Source: Thermothielavioides terrestris NRRL 8126 (lineage: Eukaryota; Ascomycota; Sordariomycetes; Sordariales; Chaetomiaceae). From it: a DNA stretch of 64,000 bases. The DNA is taken from positions 1,240,001 to 1,304,000 of the forward strand of contig NC_016458.1 of the NCBI RefSeq assembly GCF_000226115.1, in the 5' to 3' direction. This document shows positions 22,720 to 32,745 of this stretch, one piece after another. Both the position numbers and the translations under genes were made by a program. The notes beneath the pieces are model-generated. The model saw only the letters and a program-made list of their open reading frames with translations, was not told where the DNA came from and did not search any database. Every line of letters starts with the position of its first letter. The first letter of the stretch is position 1.

Positions 22720-23378
22720 ATGGACGCCGACTTGGAACAGGTTCGATGGTGCCCTGCCGGGACCGCAACTAGGCTCTTAGACTGATTTCGCATCTGCCAG
22801 ATCCGCAAAGCTCGCCTGGAGCAGCTCAAGGCCCAGAGCCAAGCCAAGGCGTCGTCGTCATCCGCCGGCGGCGGCAACGGCCAAGATCAGGCGCAGAGAC
22901 AGTGAGCGAGCCAGGTCCCTATCGAAAATAGACCGTGATCACAATGCTGACAATCCTGCTTCTACCAGACAACAAGAAGGTACTCTCAAACAACCCGATT
23001 CTTTTTCCCTTCTTCCTTCCCCTCCGACCCGACGAAGCGTCATCGCACCCGAATAACTACTCTCTCTAAACCTAGCTAACACGCAAAAACCGCGACACAG
23101 CCGAGGCGCGCAGGTCGCTGCTGGAGCAGATCCTCGAGCCCGAGGCGGCCGACCGGCTGGGGCGCATCCGGATGGTCAAGGAGCAGCGGGCGACCGACGT
23201 GGAGAACCGGCTGATCATGCTGGCGCGGACGGGCCAGCTGCGGCAGAAGGTGACGGAGGAGCAGCTCAAGGAGCTGCTGAGCGCCGTCGCCGACACGCAC
23301 GAGGAGGAGAAGATCGTCGTCAGTCGGCGTAAAGGGTGGGGGGGCCTTGACGAGGATGATGATCTGCTGGATTTGTAA
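22720..23378 (+). CDS. PDCD5/TFAR19-like DNA-binding protein with an 11-nt microexon
   Basis: Exons are 22720-22740, 22801-22901, 22969-22979 and 23101-23378, giving 136 aa. The protein begins MDADLEQIRKARLEQLK, has a Gln/Ala/Ser linker, and then the PDCD5 core: EARRSLLEQILEPEAADRLG, RIRMVKEQRATDVENRL, GQLRQKVTEEQLKELL, with an acidic end DEDDDLLDL. This order and length match eukaryotic/archaeal PDCD5 (about 125-135 aa), a nuclear and cytosolic protein linked to apoptosis and to chaperonin binding in animals. The third exon is only 11 nt (codes QQE). It is needed because exon 2 ends in phase 2 and exon 4 begins in phase 1. Exon 2 read on would stop at once (CAG TGA). The gene converges on COQ4. 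Confidence 0.9.
22969..22979 (+). other. 11-nt microexon
   Basis: It is flanked by an acceptor TACCAG and a donor GTACTC. It supplies the last base of a Gln codon, CAA CAA? no more than three codons (Gln, Gln, Glu) and the first base of an Ala codon, restoring phase between exons 2 and 4. Confidence 0.75.
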
Positions 23379-23572
23379 GGCTTGGAAGAGCGGGGGGGCC
23401 AAAGGTTGCTCAACATCGATGGGTTGATGATGGTCTTGGGACTGGGGAAGGATGGGTGGCTGCGAAGTCACTTTGCTGGTTCCTACAGTATCGTACGGTT
23501 GTTTTTTTTTCTCTCTAATTCTACACGCGCCCATCAAGCCGCGGTTTTGTTGCCATCGCCAGACTCGGTCAA

Positions 23573-24540
23573 CTAGGCCTGTGTCCCCCTCGCAGCCTTC
23601 GTCTCCTCCTCCCTCTTCCTCCGCCGCCGTTCTTCCCTCTCCTGCCGGCGTATCTCCCGCAAATCCGGCGGCGGCTCGACCCCGAGCTCCCTCCTCAACT
23701 CATCCACGTCCCTCTCGAGCTGCTCCTCCCAGTACACATTGATCAACTCCTTCGCGCGCAGCCCGTTCCTCAGCGCCCAGGGGAGGTAGATGGCGGCGAA
23801 GCGGCGGCGCTCGCTCCTCTTCAGCGTCGCGGCGGCGAACACGCTGAGCCCGGTCATGGGCAGCAGGGTGTTGGCGAACTCGAAGGCCTTGAGGGCGACC
23901 TCGCCCTCGCGCACGATGGGCAGGCCGGTCAGGGCGTGGTAGAAGTCGTGGCACTCGCGGTAGCGCTGCATGACGTAGGCGCACTCCTCGTCGTCGATGT
24001 AGCGCACGGCCGCGCGCGTGTCGGGCGACACGCCCTCGCGGTCGAGCCAGGCCACGTACGTGCGCCCGACCGTGCCGGCCGGCAGCGCGCGCAGGCGCGG
24101 CAGGTTCAGCGACGTCGACGTGATGCGCGGCCGGTCGCGCAGGATGCGTCGGCCCGTCGGCGAGGCCAGCATCGCGTCGCGCAGGCGGTAGATGAAGTAG
24201 GGCGTGGCGGTCGCTTCGGCGAAGGCGGCGATGAGGTCTGCGCTCTCCGGGAGGTTAGTAGGGCCGGAGAGGAGGGGGCAACAGATACGTGAGAGGGGCA
24301 GGCAAGCGTGCCTCCTCGTCGGGGGTCACGGAGGGACATCAGTCCGGAGCCGATGGCCAGCGCGGCCTTCTCGATACAGGTGAGAGGGACGTGCCCCGGG
24401 TAGTTGGGCGGCGGACGGGTGAGGCTCGACAGCGAGAACTGGCGCGAGGCGGAAGCTGCTGCGAGGGCTGCTGCAGCAGCAGGCCGGAGCCCGCCGGGGC
24501 GGGCTACGAGAGCCGCCGTGCGTCTGACGGTGACCTCCAT
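23573..24540 (-). CDS. COQ4: Ubiquinone biosynthesis protein COQ4
   Basis: Exons on the minus strand are 24540-24312 and 24237-23573, giving 297 aa. The N-terminus is an Arg/Ala-rich mitochondrial presequence. Family signatures follow: [40 protein letters not shown] (across the splice), then the metal-binding [12 protein letters not shown] with the distal Glu of VREGE, and [23 protein letters not shown]4 organises the matrix-side CoQ synthome and binds Zn through the HDxxH(x11)E set. The tail is highly charged ([12 protein letters not shown]). The intron (24238-24311) has a GC donor, GAG|GCACGC, and a perfect TACTAAC branch. No GT donor gives the needed phase. A TTAGGG dimer lies 176 bp upstream. 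Confidence 0.93.
24238..24311 (-). other. GC-AG intron in COQ4
   Basis: On the minus strand the donor is GAG|GCACGC, the branch TACTAAC lies about 16 nt before the CGCAG acceptor, and phase 1 joins RRG to DLIAAF. The only nearby GT donor (GTATCT) lies in the wrong phase. Confidence 0.75.
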
Positions 24541-25076
24541 GGCGAATTGGGCCGGAAACACCTCGCAGGCATCCTGCTGTCCGCCTGGAGAGTAAGGTGG
24601 TTGGCGTCGGCCGAGAATCGTTCGATCCTGCGGAAGCTCTCGGCTCAGAATGTCTGGACGATAAGATAACCCTGGAATAGCTAAGTCAAAGAGCTGCTGT
24701 GATGCGGACTTGAGACCCTAACCCTGGGGGTTTCTGCCTGAATTCATTGACCCCAACCGACCCTGAACCATAAAGGGTACGCTCACGACGGATACTTAAG
24801 TAGCATGGAGTTGATCTGAGGAATGGATATCATAACATCTCTGACAGTGGATGATTTTACTGGGACAAAACATGTCATTTGACGGTATGCCAAATAGATC
24901 CTATGAGTTGCTTTATTTTAACTTGTTCTACTCTATAGCAGTGAATCCTTCTTGATTACACTAGTCTTCCACGCTCCCGCCCCCCTTCCGCTAAAAACCT
25001 CTTGAATCTCATCCCGCTTCGTACGGACAAGACTGCGATCCAGCTTGGTGTCCGCATCTGCCACTGGAAATCTGGC
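24541..25076. other. Divergent promoter, COQ4 / SET gene
   Basis: About 0.5 kb, AT-richer from 24780 to 24950. It holds the telomere-type dimer at 24716-24725 and no gene. Confidence 0.45.
24716..24725 (-). promoter_or_regulatory. Telomere-type TTAGGG dimer, COQ4 promoter
   Basis: The + strand reads CCCTAACCCT, i.e. AGGGTTAGGG on the COQ4 coding strand, 176 bp upstream of its ATG and about 350 bp upstream of the SET gene ATG. Confidence 0.5.
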
Positions 25077-26300
25077 ATGATGGAGGCGTACGATGAGCTT
25101 CTCCGTTGGGCACAGGACCGGGGAGTCGAGATCCATGGCATCGCGCCTCGTGAGATCCCGGGGAAGGGCGTCGGCATGGTAGCCACAAAACCACTCAAGG
25201 TCAGTGAGAGAGCTGCAGGACACGCTCATACCGCTCATACCGCTTCATTGCCACCCACCCTCACTCATAACTGACAACATCATCAGGCCAACGAGCGACT
25301 CCTCCACGTGCCCACCTCCGCCCTGCGCTCGCTCGAGACCATCCGCCCCAAGGTCAAAAAGGCCCTGCCGGCCGACACCAGAGTGCACGCCCTGCTGGCC
25401 GCCGACCTGGCCCTCGACAAGCCGACGACCAAGAAATACGCCCCCTGGAACGCCATCGTGCCGTCCGCCGCCGACCTGGCCACCGCCCTGCCTCTCGCCT
25501 GGTCGTCCCCGGTGCTGCACAACTACCTGCCTCCACCAGCACGGGCCCTGCTGCGCGCGCAGCAAGCCAAGTTCGCGCGCGACTGGGCCGCCGTGAGCGC
25601 CGCCTTCCCCGCGCTCGCGCCCGACGCCTTCCGGCACGCCTGGCTGCTGACCAACACGCGCACCTTCTACCACGAGACGGCGCGCACGGCGCGCCTGCCG
25701 CACGACGACCGCATGGTGCTGCAGCCCGTCGCCGACCTGTTCAACCACGCGGCCGACGGCGGCTGCGAGGTCGCCTTCACGCCCGCCAGCTTCGCCATCA
25801 CCGCCGACCGCGCCTACGCCGAGGGCGAGGAGGTGCTGATCTGCTACGGGCGCCACTCGAACGATTTTCTGCTGGTCGAGTACGGGTTTGTGCTAGAGCA
25901 GAACCGGTGGGACGAGGTCGGCCTCGACGAGGCGGTGCTGCCGGAGCTGGGGGAGGAGGAGAAGCGTCTGTTGGAGGAGAAGGGGTTCCTGGGCGGGTAC
26001 GTGCTCGACGCGAAGGCTGTGTGTTATCGGACGTTGGTGGCGCTGAGGTTGCTGTGCGTGCCGAGGGCGGAGTGGGAGAGGTTGGTGGCGGAGGGAGAGG
26101 ACGGCGGAGAGAAGGTACAGGCCAAGGTAGACAGGTTACTGCTGCGGATCTTGTGCAAGTATCGGAGGACGGTGGAAGGGACGATCAAGGAGTTGGAGGG
26201 CCTCGAGGACGGGGAGCCGTGTCAACGCGAGATTCTGCGCGTTAGGTGGCAGCAGATTAGGGCATTGATAGACCAGACAATTGAGCGCCTCGAGTATTGA
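25077..26300 (+). CDS. SET-domain protein lysine methyltransferase (LSMT/SETD6-like)
   Basis: Exons are 25077-25199 and 25287-26300, with an intron of 87 nt (GTCAGT donor, CTGAC branch, CATCAG acceptor), giving 378 aa. The SET domain is split by a large insert, as in the Rubisco LSMT/SETD3/SETD6/Rkm class: the N-part is GIAPREIPGKGVGMVATKPL with LLHVPTSAL, and the C-part is PVADLFNHA, the knot element NHxxDxG-like, and EGEEVLICYGRHSNDFLLVE with YGF. These supply the AdoMet and substrate pockets. The remaining 150 residues resemble the helical Rubisco-LSMT substrate-binding domain. Members methylate non-histone proteins such as ribosomal proteins; the substrate here is unknown. Two adjacent ATGs (25077, 25080) can serve as start. 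Confidence 0.87.
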
Positions 26301-27363
26301 CGATCTCACTGATTCGCCGAACTAAGTGGTATCAGTCGCTGCCCGGGTGCGAGCCTGAACAGCAACATCCTCTCCGCCCATGCAGGATATTCATCCCGGA
26401 TCCTGGCACTCCAAGCATACATGACGCGGCTTTACATCCATTACTCGCAACCCAGCCTTACAACCCAGTCACGCGAGGTATCGCTTCTAAGATTGGTTTG
26501 GCACGCCCCGTCTCCCAACTCTAACACCCATAGCCGAAAACGCCTAGAACTCCCTCACGCCCAGCGCAAGGTTCAGACATGAAGGGGGCAATTTAGACCT
26601 AGCCACAGCACTCGAGGCATCCAAAGGGTGCCTTGCCGTCGGCAGCACCACAGCAGCAAAACAGCACGCTCCCTCCTTTTACGCCCCGCTCGAACCACCA
26701 TACATCATCACATAATGCATGCACTTGTCGACGCCACCAACGCCGGCACGCCAGGAAACCGCAGGCCCCCCGACGACAACGACACACACAGAGAATCCGC
26801 TCACCAAGCGCCCCGGAAAAACGCCGCCTGACCGAGCTGACTGATTGACTGATTAACTAGTTGAAGGCCGTGCAGCGTTAAGTCCGAGAGGAGAAACATG
26901 GAAAAAATCTGCCAGCCAGAGCAGAGAAGGAAAAACGAGAGACCAGTAACCCGCAAAAAGGTCAGGGAAAAAGCCAACCGGAATGAGTAACTCTTGAACC
27001 TAGCTGTCCCGTTGAAAGCCCCCTAAACGCCCCATAATAAAACAGACAAAAGCGTGCGAGCGAGTAAAGTCAGAAACGCAGATTCGGACTCCCGTTTGAT
27101 AGTCCCCCCCAACCAACCGGCCCAAACCGCCGCCAGCCGGCCCCCCAGAACTAAATCGTACAAAAACGGATGGTTCGATCTTGATGGAAGAGGTGAAAGT
27201 GAGTAGGCAGGTAGCATTACCGAAGCCTAAAAAAATGGAGCGGACTACCCGGCTTTGTTCTTCATGCGGCCCTTCTGCCGCTTCTTTGTGGTTCCGCCTT
27301 GGTGGCGGCGTCCGAGGGGAGGCCGTCGTCCACCTAGTACCTAGCACTCACGCCGGCGTTGTC
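26301..27363. other. Intergenic between convergent SET and CFIm68-like genes
   Basis: These are the 3' flanks of two convergent genes, more than 1 kb. The sequence is A/C-rich with no coding signal. A canonical GTGAGT donor lies 13 nt past the CFIm68-like stop (27351, minus strand), so a 3' UTR intron is possible. Confidence 0.4.
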
Positions 27364-28744
27364 CTACTCGCCGCGAGCGCGCTTTGCGCCGTGCGGATTC
27401 TGCCACTCGGTAGACTGGTTGCCGGCGCCGCCGAAGAAGCCCGGGTTGAAGCCCGGCTGCATGCCTTGGAAGCCTGCGGCGGGGTGTTGGTGATCCGTTC
27501 AGTTAGTGGACGCACATACCATTAGAGAGGAGAGGGAGAGAGGGGGATGGCAGTCCAAACGTACCAGGCATGCCGCCTCCCATGCCGCCGCCCATCCCAC
27601 CACCCATCCCACCACCCATCCCACCACCCATTCCGCCGCCCATGCCACCGCCCATGGGACCGCCCATCATGCCCATCCCGCCCATCGGGCCGCCCATGCC
27701 GCCCATGCCGGGCATGCCGCCGCCCATGGGCATGCCGCCCATCATGTTCATGGCGCCGCCACGGCCGCCGCGCATGCCGCCGCCGCCACGCATGCCGCCG
27801 CCCATCATGCCGCCGCGGCCGAAGCCGGGGCCGAAGCCGCCGGCGCCGCCCATGGGGTTGTTGAAGCCCATGTTGTTGGCATTGAAGGCGTTCATGTTGT
27901 TGCCCGCGAAGTTGCGGTTGAAGTTCTGGTTCATGCCGGCGCCGCCGCGGGGGCCGCCGAAACCGCCCCGGCCGCCGCGGAAGCCGCCAAAGTTGTTGTT
28001 CCCCGCGAAGTTGCCGACGCGGTCGTTGTAGACCTGCCCCACGGGCGCCCGGCCCTGCGCGTCCTTAGCGGCTCGGTTCGGGGCGTCCTTGGGCAGCGTG
28101 CGGAACGGGTTGTGCGACGGGCTCGAGTAGATCACGCTGTGTCTTTTCTGGCCGGGCTGGTTGGTCTCGTTTGCCAGCGCGTCGATGCGATGCTTCGTGG
28201 CGGTGGCTGCTTGCTGCGTGGTAAACTCAACATAGGCTTGGCTAGAGGCGAGCAAGTCAGCACGGCGCTCTAGGAATCCCAAGGGGACAGAAAGGTAGGC
28301 CTACCCTTTGCTCTTGCCGTTGATCTTGTGTTCACTAAACGTGATCTCCTTTAGCTCGTGCTCGCAGCCGGCCTGTCGCACCCAGCCGCGGATGTCGTCG
28401 TCTGTGTTCCACCAGTTGAGCTCCGACACCAAGAGCGCCGTGGTGGCGCCGGGGTCGACGGGACGTTCGTCAGAACCCTCCTTCCGCTTCACTCCTTGCT
28501 GCGGGCGCTGTTGCGGAGCAGGGCTGCCGGATTGTGTCCGCGAGGCGCCACCCTCGTCCATATTTTCCTCTCTGTGCCCATTGGGGTAGTCGTCGTGGTG
28601 GTGATCTCCATCTCCGTCTTGTGCTTCCTCTCCCTCGTATCCCTGGTGGTCTCCATTGCCCTGGTCATGGGAGCCCTGGTCAATATCGCCGTGATCATTG
28701 GCGGAATCGCCGTAGACGTCGATTTCAAACTCTTCATCCGCCAT
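27364..28744 (-). CDS. CPSF6/CFIm68-like RRM protein with Gly/Met-rich tail
   Basis: Exons on the minus strand are 28744-28305, 28241-27565 and 27473-27364, giving 408 aa. The N-terminus (MADEEFEIDVYGD) is acidic and His/Asp-rich. The RRM (about 105-185) has TALLVSELNWWNTDDDIRGW as RNP2 and SKGQAYVEF as RNP1; the WW and DDD signature is typical of CPSF6/CPSF7 of cleavage factor Im. Then NPFRTLPKD is followed by a long Gly/Asn/Arg/Met region with RGG-like repeats and at least six GGGM units (27580-27640), and an end WQNPHGAKRARGE. CFIm proteins choose poly(A) sites with the NUDT21 subunit; this is inferred by family. The first intron falls between KG and QAYVEF of RNP1. Confidence 0.83.
27580..27640 (-). 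repeat. 12-bp tandem repeat coding GGGM
   Basis: About five near-identical 12-bp units (ccacccatccca on the + strand) code Gly-Gly-Gly-Met in the RRM gene. Copy number is likely to vary between strains. Confidence 0.7.
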
Positions 28745-30363
28745 GTCGCCGGTTGTGCGTGTTCCTGATGTCTCCGTTGTCGAAGGGGCCCTCAGCGGCG
28801 GTCAGGAATCTGGAGCCTAGTCTCGGTTGATAATTCAACTGTGAATTGAGTGCCTGGCTATGGATTAGAAATACACGGACATCAGGAGGGCACGATCCCA
28901 TCATCGGCGTGTCGAGAGGAGGCCTTCCGAGCTTCACCACCAACCAAGCGGACGTGATTGCCGGGCCGACAAGGCCGACGAAAATAAAATGGCGGGCGGA
29001 GCGAACGCAAAAGAAAAGAGCAGCAAACGGAGAATCAAACAGAAAAACAAGACAGGAGGTAAAGCTCGTACGTACATTCCAATCGCCGACACGCTGACAA
29101 CCGACGAGGATACAGGCCTGGCCGTTGAGGAGAGAAAAGATTTCAAGAAGCAGCTCTGTGCTGGCAGTCTTGCTGACAGGAGGGCGGGCGTTTCTTGTTC
29201 TCCTCTTCTTTCTTGATGATTTTCCCCTTTCTTCTTCTCTTCCAAAATCTGGTTCTGGCTCTTCGGGCAAGTACAGGCAGTGTGCCCCAAACGAAACCGC
29301 GAATTCGCGGGTCTCGCGCCGCGCTAATGCAAGCTTCGCAGGATCAAACGACGGCCCTGTCGTGTCGTTGTCCGCGCACTCCCCTACTTCGTTGAAGGTA
29401 GGTAGATTGCTGGCGTAGGCGGAGGCGGAGACAGGTAGCTGTGGCAAGGCAGCTTTTGCGGTCAGTTGTGCAGCGGTTGCGTCGCGGGGGGATGAAACCG
29501 TCTGAAGTGCTGCAGCAGCACCGACTTGCTGATGGCTCGCGTCGGTTTGGGTCAAGCCGTCTCGAGTTCGTGGGGCCAAAGGAAAATCTCAAGGGCGGGA
29601 GAAATGCTGCGGGGCCCAAGAGAGAAGTCGATCGTATCGATCGTATCGCGGTTGCGAAACGGTAGGGTTGAAAGGGCTCAACACTTGGGAAGGAACGGCT
29701 GCGTCAGAGGAAAACGAAGCTTGCAAGTTGCCGTCGCCTTTCAACCGTCACGGCAAGGCTTAACAAGCGAGCCAAGCGGGACCAGACCGTCCGTGCGGGC
29801 TTGGCAAGCAGAGGGTTGGGGTTAGGGTTTTATCACTTCCGCAACTCGGATGCCTCGTCATGTAGCTCCGTACGTGTCTGAGAACTCTATCCGAGCTTGC
29901 GTACAAGGGCAAGACTTATGCCTTGATTGAGACTGCAGGGAAAGTCCAGAGATAGCCGGAGAGTGCTTGCAACAACGGGAAATACTGTGCTCCACCATCC
30001 CAGTCCACGAGAGGGTAACCCCCCCCCCTCAACTACTCAACCCCAGGCAAACACACTCTGAATCCGAGTCTCTACACCGTATCAATCTAGACCGCAGTGG
30101 TTTGTTGTCCTCGTGGTCATAAAGAAAAATAAGTTCTGCTCGTGTTTCATAGGCCCATCTCATCCAACATATTCGGTATAAATCAGTGATCGTCAGCCCA
30201 GGAAATCCACCGCTGCGACTCCAACGCCGCAACCTCAACCCCCACCCCGCAAGGAACGTAAAGATCGATCTTGAGGGCCATAAAATATGAGACAATCTGG
30301 TCCGTTGAACCACAACAGCAAAAGAAACTGCACCCAAAGAACCAAACAAACGAAATCATCCCG
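28745..30363. other. Intergenic, promoter and leader of the CFIm68-like gene
   Basis: A 281-codon minus-strand frame (28734-29579) reads across the start codon of the RRM gene but has no domain. The telomere-type motif at 29813-29830 is the only clear element. Confidence 0.45.
29813..29830 (+). promoter_or_regulatory. Telomere-type GGGTTGGGGTTAGGGTTTT element
   Basis: It contains TTAGGGTTT, the complement of the plant 'telobox' AAACCCTAA. It lies about 1.07 kb upstream of the CFIm68-like start and downstream of the DCAF11 gene. Confidence 0.4.
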
Positions 30364-32745
30364 CTACCGAGACGAAGACCACTCCGGCAACGGCCCCAGC
30401 TTCTCCGTCAGCGGGATGCCCATCGGAGGCTCGGCCTCGTCGCTCTCGCCCTCGTTGAACGAGTGCAGCGACGCCGTCCCGGCGTCCATGGCCGGACCGC
30501 TCCACGCCGATGCTTGCAGCGCGTCAGCATGAGTTCTCTCTCTCTCTCTCCAGAAGGGGATATATAGGCTTATGAGATGCTGAGGAGGGATCACAAGTAG
30601 GTACTTACCAACCAGCATGGGCGCGTTGGGGTGCCAGCCGACGTCGCGGACGAGGGCCTCCCAGCCGGCGGCGTTGCGGGGGTGCAGGTGCAGGCGGTGG
30701 CGGCGGTCGGAGCGGGGCGGGCGGGCGACGGCGCCGCGGGTGGCGGACCGCACGTCGATCTTGGCGGCGAGGGTGGCGTCGAGGTTCCAGACGTAGACGA
30801 AGCCGTCGTAGCTGCCCGAGTAGACGTAGTGCGAGTCGGTGCTGTTGGGCGGCGAGAAGTGGCAGCGGATCAGCGTGCGCTGCACCTTGTGGCCGCGGAA
30901 GGTCACGAGCGAGTTGTCGTGCGGGTGCGGGAACCACTGGTAGTCCTCGTAGTCCTGCCACCGGTAGTCGTACTCGTAGTCGCGCCGCCGCGTCACCGCC
31001 GTCGGGTCCAGCTCCTCGAACCGCGCCGTCGACATGGCCATGCGCAGGTCCCACAGCTTCATGCTCTGGTCCTTGCCGTTGCTGAGCACGTACCGCCCGT
31101 CGCCCTTGGTGTCGATGTACGTGAGGCCCTCGATGTGGCCCACGAACGCGCCGGCCTCGCGCCCGTCGCCCAGGCTGCGCGTGTCCCAGACCTTGACCGT
31201 GCAGTCGTCCGAGCCCGAGTACAGGATGTGCGGCGAGCCCTTGTCGGCGAAGCACACCGCGTTGACGTCGTCGCGGTGGCCCACCACGTGGTGCACCGTC
31301 TTGCGCCGCTCGATGTCGTACACCACGATCGAGCTCTGGCCCGTGCCGGCGACCAGGTGGCGGCCGTCTCCGGAGAAGCGCACCGAGAAGATGGCGAAGC
31401 CGCCAAATATGTACTCCCCGCCGGTCCTGCGAGAGCCATCGGATAGATCGAGCGAGTATGGCTCGCCCGTGTCGTTGGGATCGGTCGCTGCGATGCCCAC
31501 GTGCGGCTGGAGGGACGAGAAGGCCAGCCACTTGTTGTCCGGGCTGAGATCGGCGTCCGTCATGGTCCACTGGCCGAACGGGTACCTGACTGTCTTGTAG
31601 TGTCTCCAGTTGTACGGACTTGACGTGTCGTACAAGCGGACTTTGAAGTCCTGCCGCAGTGTCAGCAAGGTTTGGCGTCCCATCAGCTGTGTGCCTTCGG
31701 ATGGGTATTGTGAACTTGCCTTGACGCAGGCATAGAAGAAGTTGCCGTCGTCCGAGAACTGCCCGCAGCAGACCGGGTCGTCGTAATGGATTACCATCTC
31801 TGGCTTCGTGGACGGCAACATCGACTGCAGCTGTCAGCTTTGCAAGTATCAAGCAGGTTGGAGCGCTGTGTTTTTGTACCTGAGCCATGAGGCCTCGGTT
31901 GACTTTCTGCCCTGACCAACCATCCAGGCCCAGTTCGCGATCTAGCAGCCTACGAGCCAGAGCCTTGGGTTTGAGTTGCCGCCGGTCGTAGGCCCCGAAT
32001 ACGCCGGACTGCATCAGCTTCCTGCCCTCCTCGCTGGGCACCTTGGGGAACGGCTTGGGGCCGTCAAAGCTGCCGATGTTCCAGGAGAAGCGCTCACCGC
32101 GGCCGTCGCCGTCGTCGACGATGGTCGGGTTGATATACTGTCCCCGGAGCAACGCCAGCACCTCGCGCTGCGTCATGTACGGCCCCCCTACTCGCCCACC
32201 CGGCGGTTCAGTGAGTGCATTCAAGGAAGGCTGGGGCTGATGGGCCGTCAACGTACCACGACCTAACCTGATCACCCGCGTTTGCCGCCCCTGTCCGGCG
32301 CCCTGCCCGCCCCCGGCTGCAGCCCCCTGCGAGCTTTCCCCTTGTTCATTTTGGTCCATGACTTCCTCGATGACGACCTCGACCTCGATACCGCGGCCTT
32401 ACGACGTTGCATGCAATGTCAGAGAGCAGACGGCTTCGCCGGGATTTTGAGTGCGTTTGTGTGCTTGAGCAACTCACCTCCAAAAACACCATCATCCTCA
32501 TCCTCATCGGCCTCCTCCTCATCGTCGTCGTTGGCATGCGCTTCTAACCAGTCCAGCCAGTCAGTCGGCGGGTGCGTGTGATCGTGCTCACGGCCGTGAT
32601 CATTGTTGTCGTCATCGTCGTCATCGTCGTCATCGTGGTCGTGCTCTTGGTCGTGTTCGTGGTAGTGCTCATTGTCGTAGTCATCCTCGTACTCATGCTC
32701 GTGCTCTTCGTGGTCGCCGTGCCCGGCGACGTGACTGCCGCTCAT
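30364..32745 (-). CDS. DCAF11/LEC14B-type WD40 protein
   Basis: Exons on the minus strand are 32745-32478, 32397-31880, 31824-31720, 31650-30609 and 30512-30364, giving 693 aa. The first 85 residues are extremely His/Asp/Glu-rich (HDQEHDHDDDDDDDDD). A family-specific helical block follows (TQREVLALLRGQYINPTIVD, LLDRELGLDGWSGQKVNRGL), then seven WD40 blades with VCCGQFSDDGNFF, DADLSPDNKWLAFSS, VRFSGDGRHLVAGTG, LYSGSDDCTVKVWD, VLSNGKDQSMKLWDLR and YVYSGSYDGFVYVWNL. DCAF11 is a substrate receptor of CUL4-DDB1 ubiquitin ligases, so a nuclear role in protein turnover is inferred. Intron 3 (31651-31719) has donor AAG|GCAAGT, 69 nt, with no stop, so retention would add 23 aa. I take it as spliced because the blade consensus (VK|DFKVRLYD) is then intact. 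Confidence 0.9.
31651..31719 (-). other. GC-AG, in-frame intron in DCAF11-like gene
   Basis: The donor AAG|GCAAGT is the textbook GC-donor consensus and the acceptor is CGGCAG. The length of 69 nt is a multiple of three and holds no stop, so the main open frame simply runs through it. Confidence 0.75.

Noticed and set aside
27240..27351. Possible extra exon after the CFIm68-like stop (reads ...TTKKRQKGRMKNKAG)
   Set aside because: The stop after KRARGE gives a normal end, and all three frames look coding-like here because of high GC. A GTGAGT donor just past the stop could still mark a 3' UTR intron.
27506..28273. 255-codon + strand His/Ala-rich frame
   Set aside because: It is the shadow of the Gly/Met-rich tail of the CFIm68-like gene.
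28734..29579. 281-codon minus-strand frame upstream of the CFIm68-like gene
   Set aside because: It overlaps the start codon of that gene in another frame and has no recognisable domain; most likely leader and promoter DNA.
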